Positions 40,216-49,192 are shown, counted from the first letter of the stretch. The stretch: 64,000 bases of DNA from JAFGQU01 sp964483625 (GCA_964483625.1 CAZABB010000005.1:1-64000); one strand, 5' to 3'. Made by a program: numbers and translations. The notes: generated by a model not told the origin, from the letters alone.

Positions 40216-40911
40216 ATGGCACGGGCTAAAATCCTTATCGTCGAAGACGATAAGCATATCGCGAAGCTGGTAACATACAACCTGGAAAAGGCGGGGTTTG
40301 AATGCACCGTCGCGGTAAGCGGCGAAGAGGCCTTGGAATATCTCGGCAATCGGGGAGCCGATCTGGTGATTCTGGATATCATGCTGCCGGAGATGGACGG
40401 GTTTGAAGTATGTAAAGAGATCAAACAGGATGCCGCGTTCTCCCATATCCCGATTCTGATGCTGACGGCGCGGGCGGAGGAGATCGACCGGATTATCGGT
40501 CTGGAACTTGGCGCCGATGATTATGTGGTCAAGCCGTTCAGCATGCGGGAACTTATCCTGCGGGTGAAAGCTATCTTACGGCGGGGTGTCCCCGCGTCAC
40601 CTGAAGCCGAGGGGAAGGAGATATTGAAGGCGGGCAAGCTGACCGTCGATATCCCCCGGCATAAGATTCTGGTCAACCAGAAAGAGATCGTGCTGACCTC
40701 GATGGAATTCAAGCTTCTTACGACACTGCTTTCCCGCCGGGGCCGGGTGCAGTCACGCGATCAACTGCTGGAAGATGTCTGGGATATTGCGTCGGATATC
40801 ACCACGCGTACGGTCGATACCCATATAAAACGATTACGGCAGAAGCTGGGAAAAACGGGGAAGATGATCGAAACGGTACGCGGTATCGGCTATCGGTTTT
40901 CTGAAGGATAA
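40216..40911 (+). CDS. phoB: PhoB-type response regulator
   Basis: A 231-residue OmpR/PhoB-family regulator started at the ATG at 40216 (MARAKILIVEDD); the open frame upstream is antisense to the cotransporter gene and not credible. The receiver domain (1-120) has the acidic pair EDD, phospho-acceptor Asp in LVILDIMLPEMDG and Lys in DYVVKPFSMREL. The winged-helix effector domain (135-230) ends TVDTHIKRLRQKLG...IETVRGIGYRF. Followed after 16 bases by its kinase. Position next to Na/Pi, Pho-box and pst genes supports PhoB. Confidence 0.93.
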   Translation: MARAKILIVEDDKHIAKLVTYNLEKAGFECTVAVSGEEALEYLGNRGADLVILDIMLPEMDGFEVCKEIKQDAAFSHIPILMLTARAEEIDRIIGLELGADDYVVKPFSMRELILRVKAILRRGVPASPEAEGKEILKAGKLTVDIPRHKILVNQKEIVLTSMEFKLLTTLLSRRGRVQSRDQLLEDVWDIASDITTRTVDTHIKRLRQKLGKTGKMIETVRGIGYRFSEG

Positions 40912-40927
40912 CAAAGAAAGAAGCTGA

Positions 40928-42700
40928 ATGCGACTTAATCTCCATGTAAAGATAACCCTTGTGTTTGGGGTTATCCTCGCGGTCATTCTTCTGGGGATAT
41001 TTTTATACCTTGACCACAGTTTGCGTCAGAATACTTATTCCCGTATTGAGGAAAATCTTCGCAAACAAACCTTACTGGCTCAGTCATTTCTTGAGGAATA
41101 TTTTTCCAAAGACTTCGGATATGACGAACTTGACGCGATTGCCGATCAGATCGGAGAAGATCTCAAACTCCGGGCGACGATTATCGGTCTCGACGGTACG
41201 GTGCTGGGTGACTCTCAGCTGGATGGTAAGGCTCTCTATGAGGTAGAGAATCATTTATACCGGCCGGAGGTGCAGGAGGCGTTATATTCCGGTATTGGCC
41301 AGAGCCGCCGGTTCAGCACAACCGTAACCGAGGAACTGCTCTATATCGCAACCGTGTTCGGTGAACCGAAATCGGAGGGAGTGGTGCGTCTTTCCCTGCC
41401 TCTTTCGGACATTCAATTGATTTCACTGCATCTAAAAAAAATACTTTTTGTGGCATTTATCTGTGCGTTTGTCATGGCAATTGTGATCAGTTTTATCGCC
41501 CTGGTATTTGTATCGAAGCCGATTAAACAGGCGGCTGAAGCCGCCAAAAGCATCGCCGCCGGTGATTTTTCCCACCGCATCTGGGTAGCGACCAACGATG
41601 AGATCGGCGATCTGGCAAAAACGATCAACTCTATGTCCGAACAGATCCGTCTCAGGATGGAGGAGGTTATGACCAGCACGGCGCGGCTTAAGGCGGTATT
41701 ATTGAGTATGTTTGAGGGGGTGATGGTCGTCGATTCCGCCGGTACGATTCTTTTGATGAACCGTACGCTCCGGAAATTCTGGTCGCTTGAGGCTGAACCG
41801 GTGGGGAAGAAACCGCTGGAGGTAGTCCGCAATATTGAGATCCAGGAGATCACGGATGAAGTATTGCGTAATCCCTACGGTCTGACCCGGAGAGAGATTT
41901 CGGTGATAGTAGAGGAGGAGAGGACCCTTCTGGTGTATGCGACCGGAGTCATCCGGGAAGAACGCATCGACGGGGCGGTTCTGGTCTTCCACGATATTAC
42001 CGAACTCAAGAAACTGGAACGTATCCGGCAGGACTTCGTCGCCAATGTTTCACACGAATTGCGTACCCCTATCGCCAGTATCAAGGGCTATGCCGAGACA
42101 TTGCTTGAGGGGGCATTAGAGGATACAGAGAACGCCGAAGATTTCGTAAAGATCATCTATGCCGATGCCGACCGGCTGGCCCGGTTGATCGACGATACGC
42201 TGGATCTTTCCAAAATCGAATCAGGTAAGCTGTCCCTCGCCATACAGCCTCATAACCTCAAACTGCTCATCCAGCGCCTTCTCGGCGGCCTCCGCCGGGA
42301 AGCCGGGAAACATTCTATTCGTATAGAAGAAAGTATACCCGATACTCTGCCGGCAGTCCTGGCTGATGCAAATCGGCTGGCGCAGGTACTTTTGAATCTG
42401 CTCGATAACGCGGTCAAATACAACCGTCCCGGCGGTACCATAACGGTTACCGCGATCAAGGAAGATGATTTCGTGCGTATCAGCGTCTCCGATACCGGTA
42501 TCGGTATTCCGCCGAAAGACCTGCCGCGGCTTTTTGAACGGTTCTATCGGGTCGATAAAGCCCGTTCGCGGGAGCTGGGCGGTACCGGGCTCGGCCTCTC
42601 GATCGTCAAACATATCGTCTCGACTCACCGGGGAGAAGTTTTTGTCGAAAGCACCCCCGGTGAGGGCTCTACCTTCTCTTTTACCATCCCCTGCGCCTGA
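40928..42700 (+). CDS. phoR: PhoR-type sensor histidine kinase
   Basis: A 590-residue membrane kinase: TM1 (about 8-28), an extracytoplasmic region of about 140 residues, TM2 (about 173-195), HAMP, a PAS domain (about 255-360), HisKA with the phospho-accepting histidine in VANVSHELRTPIASIKGYAE, and HATPase_c with N box LLDNAVKYNRPG, G1 VSDTGIGIPPKDL and G2 GGTGLGLSIVKHI. The PAS plus HAMP layout and the tight link to phoB are those of PhoR. The large extracytoplasmic region is longer than in enterobacterial PhoR. Confidence 0.92.
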   Translation: MRLNLHVKITLVFGVILAVILLGIFLYLDHSLRQNTYSRIEENLRKQTLLAQSFLEEYFSKDFGYDELDAIADQIGEDLKLRATIIGLDGTVLGDSQLDGKALYEVENHLYRPEVQEALYSGIGQSRRFSTTVTEELLYIATVFGEPKSEGVVRLSLPLSDIQLISLHLKKILFVAFICAFVMAIVISFIALVFVSKPIKQAAEAAKSIAAGDFSHRIWVATNDEIGDLAKTINSMSEQIRLRMEEVMTSTARLKAVLLSMFEGVMVVDSAGTILLMNRTLRKFWSLEAEPVGKKPLEVVRNIEIQEITDEVLRNPYGLTRREISVIVEEERTLLVYATGVIREERIDGAVLVFHDITELKKLERIRQDFVANVSHELRTPIASIKGYAETLLEGALEDTENAEDFVKIIYADADRLARLIDDTLDLSKIESGKLSLAIQPHNLKLLIQRLLGGLRREAGKHSIRIEESIPDTLPAVLADANRLAQVLLNLLDNAVKYNRPGGTITVTAIKEDDFVRISVSDTGIGIPPKDLPRLFERFYRVDKARSRELGGTGLGLSIVKHIVSTHRGEVFVESTPGEGSTFSFTIPCA

Positions 42701-42734
42701 TCTGGCGCCCTGTTTACCCTGATTTTAGCCAGAG

Positions 42735-42787
42735 TTCACACAGAGTTCACATTGTTGTAAATTCGCTTTCACATGGATTTCTATAAT
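42735..42787 (+). promoter_or_regulatory. Pho-box promoter with four 11-bp-spaced repeats
   Basis: TTCACA at 42735-42740 and 42746-42751, GTAAAT at 42757-42762 and TTCACA at 42768-42773 keep an exact 11-bp period (6+5). TATAAT (42782-42787) follows eight bases after the last repeat. This is the PhoB/PhoP pattern in which tandem half-sites replace the -35 box. The promoter faces the two small genes and the porin. Confidence 0.75.
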
Positions 42788-42849
42788 GATATTGACATGC
42801 AAAGAAGGTATATCGCCAAGAAAAGATCAACCGCTTCACAGAGAAGATA

Positions 42850-43038
42850 ATGATGCAGGGAGTTTCCAGTTTAAATCAAGATTACGTCGCAAGTTACCTG
42901 CGGTGTCAAATCGCAACATTGACAAATCTTCTGGAGAATATCGAATTTGATCGCTATCAGGATATCGGATATTTCGTCGAATCGATCCGTCGGGTTGAAA
43001 TCGATCTGAAACGTGTGCGATCGTTTCTTGAAAATTAG
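42850..43038 (+). CDS. Small helical protein behind the Pho-box promoter
   Basis: A 62-residue cytoplasmic protein with no recognised domain. Two predicted helices: SSLNQDYVASYLRCQIATLTNLLENI and GYFVESIRRVEIDLKRVRSFLEN. One cysteine, no membrane segment. It is the first gene after the four-repeat Pho-box promoter, so it is probably induced by phosphate starvation. Its size suggests a regulatory or adaptor role, but nothing in the sequence proves that. Confidence 0.6.
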   Translation: MMQGVSSLNQDYVASYLRCQIATLTNLLENIEFDRYQDIGYFVESIRRVEIDLKRVRSFLEN

Positions 43039-43064
43039 GTGATACGTTCTTGCCGAAAGGAAAT

Positions 43065-43358
43065 ATGAAACCAAGCGCTATTCTGGAAAAACCGAAAACA
43101 CAGATATGCCGGTACTTTCAAAAAGGAGTACGGAAACGGTTTTGTACGGCACAGGTCGTCCGTCTGAGAACAATCTCGGATTCCCAGGTACACGAGTTCT
43201 GTGAACATAAACGACATCGTCAATGCCATATATTTGTGGAAATAACGAGCCGGAAGGAGGTGAGCAAGAAAGAGCAGGCGCTCGGCCAGTTATTTTGTCA
43301 AATTGCCAATACCCGATCAGTATGGAGTGATGAGGGATATGAATACGCGGAAGAATAA
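43065..43358 (+). CDS. Small four-cysteine protein behind the Pho-box promoter
   Basis: A 97-residue protein from the ATG at 43065, preceded by AAAGGA. Residues about 17-65 contain CRYFQKGVRKRFC and, 20 residues on, EFCEHKRHRQCHIF, giving four cysteines in a C-x12-C...C-x7-C spacing like small metal-binding modules seen near other regulatory genes. The rest is basic and poorly structured. It has no signal peptide. The C-terminal end runs into the porin leader. Second gene after the Pho-box promoter; function unknown. Confidence 0.55.
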   Translation: MKPSAILEKPKTQICRYFQKGVRKRFCTAQVVRLRTISDSQVHEFCEHKRHRQCHIFVEITSRKEVSKKEQALGQLFCQIANTRSVWSDEGYEYAEE

Positions 43359-43383
43359 CAATAAGGAAGGAGGCTTAGAAACG

Positions 43384-44625
43384 ATGGGAAACAGTACCAG
43401 ATTATTTCTGATCACGGCACTCTTTTTAGGAGCGCTTAGCTTTGCCGGCTTAGTCCAGGCAGGTGAAATCGACATCCTGGTAGAGAAGCTGGTGGAGAAG
43501 GGTGTGTTGAGTTACGGTGAAGCGCAGACAATCCTTACCGAAACCCAAGAAGAAGTGAGAAAAGACATGATTCGCGGCACGTCACCGATAGCAAAATCAC
43601 TGCCGTCATGGATCAGGACGATGAAACTCAAAGGTGACCTGCGTCTCAGGTATCAGTATGAGGACAAATCATCGGGAGAGGACCGCCACCGTACAAGAAT
43701 GCGGTTCCGGCTGGGAATGGAATCGAAGGTGAACGATAAGGTGAAGGTCGCCGCGGGTCTTGCTACCGGCGGAAGCGATCCCCGTTCGACCAACGAAACG
43801 CTGGATAATACGTTTGATACCCCCGATATCCGTCTGGATTACGCTTATGCGACGTATACTCCCAACGATTGGGCGACCATACGCGCCGGTAAGATCAAGG
43901 GGATGAAAAGCGTGATTATGCGTCAGTCCGATCTTCTCTGGGACGGCGATATTAATCCCGAAGGTGCGGCATTGGCTCTGGCGAAAAAGGCGGGCGACGT
44001 AACCTGGATGCTCAACACCGGCCTGTTTGTTCTTGATGAATCTTCATCGGACACATCGGATCCCTACATGTTCGTCATCCAGCCGGCAGTCAAGGCAAAA
44101 TTGGGCGGCGGGGTCAGCGTAGAAGCGGCACTTGCCTACTATGGATTCGAGAACGTACAGGATGCTATGCTGGATAACGCCGAAGGTGGCCCGACGATGA
44201 CAGCCGCGGGATATAAATACGATTTCGATTCGATTTCTCCCGGATTCGAAATCGGGTTTAAAAAACCGTTGGGCGGCATCGTGCCGTTTGCGTCGATTTT
44301 CGGTGAATACATTCACAACACCGATCCCAGTGAAAACGAGAACGGCTATCTGGCCGGGTTGAAGTTCGGGGCCAAGAAGATCAAAGACCAGGGTGACTGG
44401 CAGCTCAAGTATATGTACCGCAGACTGGAACAAGACGCCTGGCTCGATACCTTCCCCGATTCCGATGCCTACAGCGGCGAAACTGACGTAAAAGGACATG
44501 AAGTCGCTCTTGCCTACGGGTTAGGGCCGAATACCGAACTCGGGTTCGATTATTATTATATGGAACAGATCAAAGGAACCGGCCGTAAGACGATCTTTCA
44601 GGCTGACTGGAAAATGAAGTTCTAA
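43384..44625 (+). CDS. Outer-membrane porin (Porin_5-like)
   Basis: A 413-residue protein from the ATG at 43384 after AAGGAGG; the open frame to 43303 lies in the previous gene. Signal peptide (LFLITALFLGALSFAGLVQAG), a short helical segment (EIDILVEKLVEKGVLSYGEAQTILTETQEEVRKDM) and then an antiparallel beta-barrel with alternating residues from about 75 (MKLKGDLRLRYQYEDKSSGEDRHRTRMRFRLGMESKV) to the terminal FQADWKMKF. The last residue is phenylalanine, the usual outer-membrane sorting signal. Lying between a Pho box and pstS it probably admits phosphate. Confidence 0.87.
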   Translation: MGNSTRLFLITALFLGALSFAGLVQAGEIDILVEKLVEKGVLSYGEAQTILTETQEEVRKDMIRGTSPIAKSLPSWIRTMKLKGDLRLRYQYEDKSSGEDRHRTRMRFRLGMESKVNDKVKVAAGLATGGSDPRSTNETLDNTFDTPDIRLDYAYATYTPNDWATIRAGKIKGMKSVIMRQSDLLWDGDINPEGAALALAKKAGDVTWMLNTGLFVLDESSSDTSDPYMFVIQPAVKAKLGGGVSVEAALAYYGFENVQDAMLDNAEGGPTMTAAGYKYDFDSISPGFEIGFKKPLGGIVPFASIFGEYIHNTDPSENENGYLAGLKFGAKKIKDQGDWQLKYMYRRLEQDAWLDTFPDSDAYSGETDVKGHEVALAYGLGPNTELGFDYYYMEQIKGTGRKTIFQADWKMKF

Positions 44626-44645
44626 CTCAGATTGGTTATTGATTT

Positions 44646-44673
44646 TTGACATTACGATGTAAAAAGATATGTT
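44646..44673 (+). promoter_or_regulatory. Promoter of pstS
   Basis: Perfect TTGACA (44646-44651) and TATGTT (44668-44673), 16-bp spacer, 20 bases before the pstS ATG. AAAGGAGG precedes the start. No Pho-box repeats are seen here. Confidence 0.55.
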
Positions 44674-44693
44674 AGTTTAAAGGAGGCAGAACA

Positions 44694-45521
44694 ATGAAAC
44701 GAGTAAAAGCCCATTTCGGGCGTATCATTCTGGCGCTCATTGCTTTTTCTTTCCTGGCATATGCCCATGCCGGGGCGGAATCCATTACCATTAAAGGATC
44801 GACGACGGTATTGCCGATCGCGCAGGCCTGCGCTGAGGAATATATGAACCAGAATCCCTATATCAATATTTCCGTACAGGGCGGCGGTTCCGGTGTCGGT
44901 ATCGCGTCGATTATCGACGGTACCGCCGATATCGGTGACGCGTCCCGGCCCATCAAGGATAAAGAGATATCCAAAGCAGTCAGCCGCGGCATCGATCCCA
45001 AAGCCCACGTGGTGGCGATGGACGGAATCGCGGTGATCGTCAATTCGTCGAACAGCATGAACGCCATCTCCAAGAAAGATTTAAAAGCCATCTATACCGG
45101 CGGAATCTCCAGCTGGTCGCAGGTCGGTGGCTCCGGCGGTCAGATCGTGGTGATTTCCCGTGATTCGGCCTCGGGAACGTTTGAAGCGTTTAACAAATTG
45201 GCTTTAAACAAAGCCAAAGTCCGGCCTGATGCGTTATTAGAAGCATCCAACGCCGCGGTGAAAAAAGCGGTGCAGATTACACCCGGCGCGATCGGGTATG
45301 TCGGATTAGGGTATGTTGATTCGACCGTAAAGGCGATTCCCGTCGACGGCATACTTCCGACGGAAGAAACCGTTCTTTCGGGGAAATATCCGCTGGCTCG
45401 TCCGTTGTTTATGTACACCAACGGCCGGCCTTCGGGCGCGGTAAAGGAATTTATGGATTTCGTTTTAAGCTGGGAAGGGCAGAGCCTGGCTAAAGAGAAC
45501 GGTTTTGTGCCGTTAAAGTAA
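44694..45521 (+). CDS. pstS: Phosphate ABC transporter substrate-binding protein
   Basis: A 275-residue secreted protein with a signal peptide (RIILALIAFSFLAYAHAGAE). Phosphate-binding loops are intact: KGSTTVLPIAQACAEEYM, GGGSGVGIASIIDGTADIGDASRPI and SRDSASGTFEAF (Ser/Thr/Asp/Arg ligands). It captures inorganic phosphate in the periplasm for PstCAB. It is separated from pstC by an intrinsic terminator, which should keep the binding protein in excess. Confidence 0.95.
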   Translation: MKRVKAHFGRIILALIAFSFLAYAHAGAESITIKGSTTVLPIAQACAEEYMNQNPYINISVQGGGSGVGIASIIDGTADIGDASRPIKDKEISKAVSRGIDPKAHVVAMDGIAVIVNSSNSMNAISKKDLKAIYTGGISSWSQVGGSGGQIVVISRDSASGTFEAFNKLALNKAKVRPDALLEASNAAVKKAVQITPGAIGYVGLGYVDSTVKAIPVDGILPTEETVLSGKYPLARPLFMYTNGRPSGAVKEFMDFVLSWEGQSLAKENGFVPLK

Positions 45522-45569
45522 AGTAGCACATAAAATCCTTAACAGGATAAACAATAAATCTCCTTTCTC

Positions 45570-45618
45570 AAGGTACACGGCAGGGCGGGGCACCGTCCTG
45601 CCGTGGGGTACCTTTTTT
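45570..45618 (+). terminator. Terminator/attenuator between pstS and pstC
   Basis: AAGGTAC-a-CGGCAGG (45570-45584) pairs with CCTGCCG-tgg-GGTACCTT (45597-45614), followed by a T6 run (45613-45618). Read-through would let the strong pstS promoter feed pstCAB at lower level. Confidence 0.8.
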
Positions 45619-45654
45619 CTTTCTTCGCCGGATATAGTAGATATAATAATAAGA

Positions 45655-46548
45655 ATGGCAAACAAAACGAAATTAAAAGAAAATATCTACCGTTGGATTT
45701 TCGGGTTTCTGGCCTTTGCGTCTTTATTTTTTCTTTTAGGGATTACCTTTATTCTTTTTAAAGAAGGCCTGCCGATATTCGGTGAAGTAAACCCCTTTGA
45801 TTTCATCTTCGGCCGGGCCTGGTATCCCACCCACGATGATGCCGAGTTCGGTATCCTGCCGCTCATTTTAGGTTCGCTGTGGGTGACGGTAGGCGCTCTG
45901 TTTGTCTGTATGCCTTTAGGGGTAGGGAGCGCGATGTATATTCATGAACTGGCCGGCCATAAGCAGAAATCGATTCTAAAACCTCTGATTGAAATTCTTG
46001 CGGCGATTCCTTCGATCGTCTACGGTTTCTTCGGGATGGTCATCGTAGCTCCTTTCTTGCAGAGAACATTCAATCTTGCCGTGGGATTGAACGCATTGAG
46101 CGGTAGTTTGATGCTGGGGATTATGGCGACGCCGACGGTTTGCAGTATTGCCGAAGATGCCTTGAGTTTTGTTCCTAAAAGTTTCCGGGAAGCTTCCTAC
46201 GCGCTGGGTGCCAACCGGTGGCAGACACTGGTGAATGTTATCATTCCGGCCGCCGGCTCAGGGATTTCTACGGCGATTATTCTGGGGATGAGCCGGGCTA
46301 TCGGGGAGACGATGACGGTCCTCATGGTTTGCGGCGGCGCCGCGGTGGTTCCCCGTTCCTTCTTTCAGCCGGTGCGGCCGATGACCGCCACGATCGCCGC
46401 GGAAATGGGCGAAACGGTGATGGGGGGAACGCATTACCATGCGTTATTTGCCATCGGCCTCATTCTTTTTCTGTTTACACTGGTCTTTAATATTATCGCC
46501 GAAATCATCAGCCGGCGGTTCCGTTTAAAACTGGGGTTAGGTCGATGA
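45655..46548 (+). CDS. pstC: Phosphate ABC transporter permease PstC
   Basis: A 297-residue inner-membrane protein with six predicted helices. The EAA-type loop SFREASYALGANRWQTLVNVIIPAAGSGI contacts the ATPase, and MSRAIGETMTVLMVCGGAAVVP is the conserved Pst permease segment with the Arg/Glu that gate phosphate passage. It forms a heterodimer with PstA. TATAAT-like sequence at 45642 lies close upstream. Its end overlaps pstA by four bases. Confidence 0.94.
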   Translation: MANKTKLKENIYRWIFGFLAFASLFFLLGITFILFKEGLPIFGEVNPFDFIFGRAWYPTHDDAEFGILPLILGSLWVTVGALFVCMPLGVGSAMYIHELAGHKQKSILKPLIEILAAIPSIVYGFFGMVIVAPFLQRTFNLAVGLNALSGSLMLGIMATPTVCSIAEDALSFVPKSFREASYALGANRWQTLVNVIIPAAGSGISTAIILGMSRAIGETMTVLMVCGGAAVVPRSFFQPVRPMTATIAAEMGETVMGGTHYHALFAIGLILFLFTLVFNIIAEIISRRFRLKLGLGR

Positions 46549-47396
46549 GCAAGGACTGGACACAGAAACTCGGATTTAGTATTCTTTTTTTATGCTTAAT
46601 TACGACGGTGCTGTTTTTAGGTGTGATCGTGTATTTCATCCTTATCCGGGGTGCCGGCGTGATTTCATGGGAGTTCTTTACGCAAGTCCCCCGGCGGTTT
46701 ATGACCGAAGGGGGTGTGGCTCCCGCGATTGTGGGGACATTCTATTTAACATTGGGGTCGATTATTGTCGCGCTCCCGCTTGGCCTTGCCTGCGCGGTCT
46801 ATCTTTGTGAGTACAGCCCCAAAAGCGTCGTGGTCAATATTATCCGGATCAGCATCAATAATCTTGCCGGAGTACCGTCGGTCGTCTTCGGCCTCTTCGG
46901 CATGGCGGTATTCGTGAAATTTTTTGGGTTTGGCGTATCGATTGTATCGGGATGTCTCACGCTGGCGATCATGGTTTTGCCCAGTATTATTTCCGCATCA
47001 CAGGAAGCGCTGCTTGCGGTGCCGCAGTCTTATCGCGAGGCTTCGCTTGCTTTGGGGGCGACCCACTGGTATACGATAAAAAAAGTAGTTGTACCCTCGG
47101 CGTTACCGGGTATTCTGACCGGTGTGATTTTGAGCGTGGGACGAGTGGCGGGAGAAACCGCGCCGATTCTTTTTACCGCCGGGACGTTTTATATGCGAGG
47201 TTATCCTCAATCGATCTTTTCGGAGGTCATGGCTCTGCCCTATCATATTTACGCGCTGATGACCGAAGGGGCTCATCCGGTGAAACAAACCCAGATTGCT
47301 TACGGATGCGCGCTGATTCTGTTGATGTTAGTATTAGCCGTTTCCGCGCTTGCGATTTTTATCCGGCAAAAACAAAGGAGTATGGAAAATGCCTGA
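46545..47396 (+). CDS. pstA: Phosphate ABC transporter permease PstA
   Basis: A 283-residue inner-membrane protein with six helices. EAA loop SYREASLALGATHWYTIKKVVVPSALPGI and the SVGRVAGETAPILFTAG segment are characteristic of PstA. Length is normal. Overlaps pstC by four bases and pstB by eight, so the subunits are translated in coupled fashion. Confidence 0.94.
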   Translation: MSKDWTQKLGFSILFLCLITTVLFLGVIVYFILIRGAGVISWEFFTQVPRRFMTEGGVAPAIVGTFYLTLGSIIVALPLGLACAVYLCEYSPKSVVVNIIRISINNLAGVPSVVFGLFGMAVFVKFFGFGVSIVSGCLTLAIMVLPSIISASQEALLAVPQSYREASLALGATHWYTIKKVVVPSALPGILTGVILSVGRVAGETAPILFTAGTFYMRGYPQSIFSEVMALPYHIYALMTEGAHPVKQTQIAYGCALILLMLVLAVSALAIFIRQKQRSMENA

Positions 47397-48150
47397 GAAA
47401 GTGAGAATGGAAATCAAAAATCTGAATTTTTACTACGGAGCGAAACAGGCTCTGTGTGATATTAACCTCAAGATCCTCCAGAATAAAGTAACCGCGATTA
47501 TCGGGCCATCGGGGTGCGGTAAATCGACTTTGATCCGTCTCTTGAACCGGATGAATGATCTTATTCCCAAAGTGCGTGTGGAAGGGGAGGTGTTTCTCGA
47601 TACCCAGAATATTTACGACTCAGAAGTCGATGTGGTCGAGATCCGCCGCAAAATCGGGATGGTATTTCAAAAACCCAATCCGTTTCCCAAATCGATATTT
47701 GAGAATGTTTCTTACGGGTTAAAAGTCAACGGGATCAGAGACAATGGATACATCCGGCGTAAGGTCGAGCGGAGCTTAAAAGGCGCGGCGTTGTGGAATG
47801 AGGTGAAGGGCCGTCTGGGAGAAAGCGCCCTGGCACTTTCCGGCGGCCAGCAGCAGCGTCTCTGCATCGCCCGGGCGTTGGCAGTCGAGCCGGAGGTGTT
47901 GCTTATGGATGAGCCGGCCTCGGCTCTTGATCCTACCTCGACCTCCAAAATAGAAGAACTCATTCAGGAATTAAAGAACAAATACACGATTATCATCGTT
48001 ACTCATAACATGCAGCAGGCCGCGCGTATTTCCGACTACACGGCGTTCTTGATGCTGGGGGAGATGGTAGAGTACGATCTTACCAATAAGATTTTTACGA
48101 ATCCCGCGAAAAAAGTCACCGAGGATTACATCACCGGCCGGTTTGGATAA
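47389..48150 (+). CDS. pstB: Phosphate ABC transporter ATP-binding protein
   Basis: About 253 residues from the ATG at 47389 (an upstream in-frame ATG at 47350 lies inside pstA). ABC ATPase motifs: Walker A GPSGCGKSTLIRLLNR, signature LSGGQQQRLCIARAL, Walker B VLLMDEPASALDP and the switch histidine VTHNMQQAARI. The LNRMND segment is specific to PstB. It drives phosphate import with PstC/PstA. AAAGGAG lies before the start. Confidence 0.96.
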   Translation: MPEKVRMEIKNLNFYYGAKQALCDINLKILQNKVTAIIGPSGCGKSTLIRLLNRMNDLIPKVRVEGEVFLDTQNIYDSEVDVVEIRRKIGMVFQKPNPFPKSIFENVSYGLKVNGIRDNGYIRRKVERSLKGAALWNEVKGRLGESALALSGGQQQRLCIARALAVEPEVLLMDEPASALDPTSTSKIEELIQELKNKYTIIIVTHNMQQAARISDYTAFLMLGEMVEYDLTNKIFTNPAKKVTEDYITGRFG

Positions 48151-48169
48151 GGGATAGGGGATCAGGGAA
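48145..48169. repeat. GGGATAGG-type words after pstB
   Basis: GGATAAGGGATAGGGGATCAGG is a loose tandem of a 7-8 base word that starts in the last codons and stop of pstB. Only one locus of this word type is in the window. Confidence 0.35.
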
Positions 48170-48280
48170 TAAAAAATATTGAACGATTTCACCAGCTGCG
48201 CGATAATGAAAAAGTTTGGAGTTTCCTTTCGCGCCTGAGGTGAAATCATATTGCCTACCATATCATAAAAGGAGAAAAAG

Positions 48281-48994
48281 ATGGTAATCAGGAAACATTT
48301 TGAGGAGGAGCTGGAACGGTTTAATACCGAAATTTTAAAGATGGCGACATTGACCGAAGGGGCTATATTCAAGTCCGTCGAGGCCCTGAAAAACCGCGAT
48401 CTTAAACTTGCCCAAAGCGTTATTGACGATGATCGTATCGTCGATGAACAGGAGTTATTGATTGAAGAGATGGCGATCGACTTTCTTGCCCTGCAGAATC
48501 CCAAGGCACGGGATTTGCGGTTTATCACCACAGGGATGAGCATCAATACCGAACTTGAGAGAATCGCCGACTTGGCCGTCAATATATCCCAGCGGGTCCT
48601 TGATTTGGGCGATCAGCCGCTGATCAAGCCGCTGATCGATATCCCGAAGTTGACCGCGGTGGTGAGGAAGATGATCAAAGATGTCATCGATTCCTTCGTG
48701 AATCAGGATGAAAAACTGGCTAAATCGGTTATCCTTTCGGACCCGGATGCCGATAAGCTACGGAATATGATTTTTGATGAGCTGGTGCACGAATTCATGG
48801 TCAAAAACGGCAAAAGCGTCCCCCGGGCGATCCCGCTGTTTTTGATCACCCGCTATCTGGAGCGGATTGCCGACCACGCGACCAATATCGCCGAAGATAT
48901 TATATATATGGTAAAGGCCGAGGTGGTCAAGCATCATCCCGAGCGGCTCAAAAACGGCCAGAAAAACCGTAAACGGAAGAAAAAAAGCCAATAA
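48281..48994 (+). CDS. phoU: Phosphate-signalling protein PhoU
   Basis: A 237-residue helical protein with two PhoU three-helix repeats carrying the metal-binding E/DxxxD motifs: TELERIADLAVNISQRV in the first half and RYLERIADHATNIAEDIIYM in the second. PhoU relays Pst transporter status to PhoR and prevents kinase activation in high phosphate. The C-terminus has a lysine/arginine-rich tail (KNGQKNRKRKKKSQ) that is longer than usual. AAAGGAG precedes the ATG. End of the pst operon. Confidence 0.95.
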   Translation: MVIRKHFEEELERFNTEILKMATLTEGAIFKSVEALKNRDLKLAQSVIDDDRIVDEQELLIEEMAIDFLALQNPKARDLRFITTGMSINTELERIADLAVNISQRVLDLGDQPLIKPLIDIPKLTAVVRKMIKDVIDSFVNQDEKLAKSVILSDPDADKLRNMIFDELVHEFMVKNGKSVPRAIPLFLITRYLERIADHATNIAEDIIYMVKAEVVKHHPERLKNGQKNRKRKKKSQ

Positions 48995-49015
48995 AACAAA
49001 ATTTGCTATACATGG

Positions 49016-49135
49016 TTGGTTTCTAATAAAGATGACGATGAAGAATTGGATAAGATGAGCGCTCGGGTTGAGCTTACTGATGATGATCAACTGCAGGTCG
49101 ATATCAACCAGAATCGGAACGAACCCGAGGACTAA
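49016..49135 (+). other. Possible small acidic open frame, in phase with the phoU stop
   Basis: A 39-codon frame (TTG at 49016, ATG at 49055) encodes DDDEELDKMSARVELTDDDQ and ends at 49135. It is in the same phase as phoU with only the phoU stop between them. Strong acidic composition could be real, but no Shine-Dalgarno is present. Low support. Confidence 0.25.
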
Positions 49136-49162
49136 CCTCCCATCTCCTTCGAAACATTTCTC

Positions 49163-49192
49163 TTGTCGGATATTTACATCCGCCGGTATAAT
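49163..49192 (+). promoter_or_regulatory. Promoter of crtI
   Basis: TTGTCG (49163-49168) and perfect TATAAT (49187-49192) with an 18-bp spacer, 39 bases before the TTG start of crtI. Confidence 0.5.
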
